From Elusimicrobiota bacterium (lineage in GTDB: Bacteria; Elusimicrobiota; Elusimicrobia; UBA1565), in assembly GCA_016212885.1 (NCBI GenBank), contig JACRDO010000067.1, positions 1-41,456 of the forward strand: 41,456 nucleotides of DNA. The letters run 5' to 3'. Position numbers and translations under genes: made by a program. This document shows, one piece after another, positions 39,575 to 41,456 of the stretch. The notes beneath the pieces are model-generated. The model saw nothing but the letters and a program-made list of their open reading frames with translations, was not told where the DNA came from and did not search any database. Each line of letters starts with the position of its first letter. Position 1 is the first letter of the stretch.

Positions 39575-41456
39575 TCACGCCTTCGCCTGCTGGTGGCCGA
39601 GCGCGTCGATCCGGGAGCGGAATTCGGCCGGGGTCCGTATCCGTTTGTCGGGGTCAGGCTCCAGGGCCGCGTCGATCAAGGCGTCCACGGCGGGCGGGAG
39701 TGTCCCGACGAGGAGGGTGGCCCTCTTGTAGCTTTTGGCGAGCTTCGCCGCGGTCGTGGAGGATCCCTCGAAGGGGCGCTGGCCGGTGAGCATCTCGTAG
39801 AGGCAGGCGCCGAAGGCGTAGAGGTCGGACTCGGGGCGCACGTCGCCCTGCTCCTGCTCCGGGGCCATGTAGAGCGGCGTGCCGATGGCCACGTTCGTGC
39901 CGGTGAAGCGGTGGAGCGTGTCCTTCGCGTGCCGGGCGATGCCGAAGTCCATCACCTTGACCCAGCCGTCCTCCGTGACCATGATGTTGGAAGGCTTGAG
40001 GTCCCGGTGGACCACGCCCTGCTGGTGGGCGTAGGCGAGCGCGCTCATGACTCCGCGCGCGATGTACTGGGCCTCGGTCAGGTTGAGCCGCTTCTTCTTG
40101 GCGAGGATCTGGTCGAGGGTCCGGCCCTTCACGTACTCGAAGACCAGGTACAGGTCTCCGTTTGTCTCCAGGATCGTGTGGATGTCCACGATGTTCGGGT
40201 GGTGCATGGCCGCGACGGTGCGGGCCTCGCGCAGGAAGCGCCCGCGCTCGTGCTCGTCGGCTTTCAGCTCGTCGCGCATCTTCTTGATGGCGACCTTGCG
40301 GTTGAGCGCCTTGTCCACCGCTTCGTAGACGACCCCCATGCCGCCCTGCCCGATCGTGCGGACGATCTGGTAGCTGGCCTCGAAGGCCCGGGGGGAGGTG
40401 GTCTTGCCTTGGGCCCCCGTTGCGGAGGCCTTGCGGCCGCTGACGATATGCAGGAGCCCCATGGAGATGAGGAAGCCGCCGGTGAGCGAGCAGAGGAGCA
40501 CGATGAGGAAGCGCCGCCCGGCCGGACGGCGCTGAGGCGGCTGGACCGGGCCGGGGGCGGGCGAGGGCTCCATCGCCACGCGGTATTTCTGCCGGGCCTC
40601 CTCGTAGGCGGACTGGAACTCGGGGTTGAGCTCCGCGGCCTTCTTGTAATCCGCGATCATCGCCTTTAAGTCCCCCAGGCCCTCGTGGCCCTGGCCGCGG
40701 TGGCGGTAGGCGAAAGCGTTCTTGCCGTTGAGCTCGATGGCGCGCTGCGCGTCCGCGATAGCGGCATCGAAGCGCCCGAGCCCGATGAGGGCCGCGGCGC
40801 GGATGTCCAGGGACTGGGCATTGTCCGGGTTGAGGTTTAAGGACTGGGTCGCCTCCTCGAAAGCCTCCTGGTAGAGCCCCATCATGTTCTGGGCCCTCGC
40901 CATGATCGAGTGGGACTGCGCGTTGTCCGGGTCGCGGTCCAAGGCTTTGCTGGCGTACTGGATGGCGGCTTTTGGGTCCCCGATGCGGACCTGGTTCAAG
41001 GCCTTCTGGTTCAAGGAGTCCGTGAACTTCTCCCTCCTGGAGGGGGGCGGCTGGGCCGCGGCGGAGGCTTCGGGAGCCTTCTGCTCAACGGGCTTCGGCG
41101 CCGCCGCGGCCGTTTCGGCCTGGGAGCGCTGCTCCATCAGGTTCTCGTACTCCCGGGCGATCTTGTCCGCGGCGGCCTTCTGCGCCGCGTCGAGGCCCAG
41201 GGAGGAAGACTTGGTCACGCGCGTCTCGGAGAGCTTCGATATCTGGAATGCGAGCTGGTTGTTCGGATTCAGGCTCAAGGCCAGCCGCGCGTCCTCCAGG
41301 GCCGAGGCATAGTTGCGCATCTGGTAGTTCGCCAAAGCGCGGGTGGTGTAGGCCCTCTCGCTCTTGGGCTCCAGCTCGGAGACCCTCGTGGCGTCCTGGA
41401 CCGCCTCCGGGTAGCGGCCGAGCTGGTAGAAGGAGATTGCGCGGTTGTTGAGGGCG
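39575..41456 (-). CDS. TPR protein with C-terminal Ser/Thr kinase domain (partial)
   Basis: The frame is open to the window edge, so the N-terminus is missing; at least 627 codons are present. The order is several TPR units (AxxxYxxGRYxEAVxDAxxxxELxP-type), an Ala/Pro-rich disordered insert, further TPRs, a Pro-rich stretch, one membrane helix (FLIVLLCSLTGGFLISMGLLH), and then a complete kinase: GQGGMGVVYEA, AIKKM, HRDLKPSN, DFG, and GTPLYMAPEQ. The kinase is thus C-terminal to the TPRs, opposite to the common PknB-like order, so the TPRs may be periplasmic or cytoplasmic depending on topology. Co-oriented with mutS-mutL. Confidence 0.9.
   Translation of the reverse strand, partial: ALNNRAISFYQLGRYPEAVQDATRVSELEPKSERAYTTRALANYQMRNYASALEDARLALSLNPNNQLAFQISKLSETRVTKSSSLGLDAAQKAAADKIAREYENLMEQRSQAETAAAAPKPVEQKAPEASAAAQPPPSRREKFTDSLNQKALNQVRIGDPKAAIQYASKALDRDPDNAQSHSIMARAQNMMGLYQEAFEEATQSLNLNPDNAQSLDIRAAALIGLGRFDAAIADAQRAIELNGKNAFAYRHRGQGHEGLGDLKAMIADYKKAAELNPEFQSAYEEARQKYRVAMEPSPAPGPVQPPQRRPAGRRFLIVLLCSLTGGFLISMGLLHIVSGRKASATGAQGKTTSPRAFEASYQIVRTIGQGGMGVVYEAVDKALNRKVAIKKMRDELKADEHERGRFLREARTVAAMHHPNIVDIHTILETNGDLYLVFEYVKGRTLDQILAKKKRLNLTEAQYIARGVMSALAYAHQQGVVHRDLKPSNIMVTEDGWVKVMDFGIARHAKDTLHRFTGTNVAIGTPLYMAPEQEQGDVRPESDLYAFGACLYEMLTGQRPFEGSSTTAAKLAKSYKRATLLVGTLPPAVDALIDAALEPDPDKRIRTPAEFRSRIDALGHQQAKA

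Noticed and set aside
1-41456. CRISPR arrays, tRNA genes, insertion sequences, integrases
   Set aside because: No regularly spaced repeats, tRNA-like TPsiC/anticodon patterns, transposase motifs or flanking duplications were seen.

Overview
The window is a GC-rich bacterial chromosome segment. It comes from a diderm (Gram-negative type) rod-shaped organism: it encodes MreBCD/PBP2/RodA, an exported AMIN amidase, lipoproteins, an endonuclease-type MutL, zinc-binding (C+) forms of L24, L36, S4 and S14, and a TPR plus Ser/Thr-kinase membrane protein. Gene order and the Ala/Pro/Lys-rich tails on ribosomal proteins are compatible with a high-GC Elusimicrobiota-like lineage. That placement is an impression, not a phylogenetic result.

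Layout. (1) 1-700: end of an unidentified gene and a small exported protein, visibly less GC-rich than what follows. (2) 752-13266: the distal S10 operon (starting abruptly at rpsS), then the spc and alpha operons: S19, L22, S3, L16, L29, S17, L14, L24, L5, S14, S8, L6, L18, S5, L15, SecY, Adk, Map, IF-1, L36, S13, S11, S4, RpoA, L17. rpmD (L30) is absent. (3) 13280-23944, same strand and tightly spaced: mreB, mreC, mreD, PBP2, rodA, a DUF2344 protein, RNase E/G, AMIN amidase, murI. (4) 23956-24330 (minus): single-domain response regulator. (5) 24372-31035: eight overlapping or abutting genes, namely an unknown, a degenerate YiiX/C92-like exported protein, a short Rho lacking its RNA-binding domain, a HEAT/membrane protein, RidA, two lipoprotein-like proteins and queC. 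(6) 31225-33281 (minus): GNAT acyltransferase and polysaccharide deacetylase, divergent from queE (33304-33999). (7) 34000-35153: a largely non-coding region with consensus promoters, two candidate small RNAs and one small glycine-zipper exported protein. (8) 35154-41456 (minus): TPR-kinase (cut by the window edge), mutS, mutL.

How the genes work together: regions 2 and 3 form a 23-kb co-directional array coupling translation, secretion, RNA polymerase, rod-shape elongation and peptidoglycan precursor supply. Region 5 looks like an envelope-associated operon ending in a queuosine gene. Region 8 couples mismatch repair genes to a signalling kinase.

Most unusual points: a promoter-to-terminator non-coding unit at 34074-34364 whose 155-nt core has only two A residues; a second promoter-to-terminator small-RNA candidate on the minus strand (35085-34956), built on an inverted repeat that carries back-to-back -35 boxes; a mutL whose conserved N-terminus has no canonical start codon (ACG with a strong Shine-Dalgarno) and lies in frame behind the mutS stop; and a Rho reduced to its ATPase domain.
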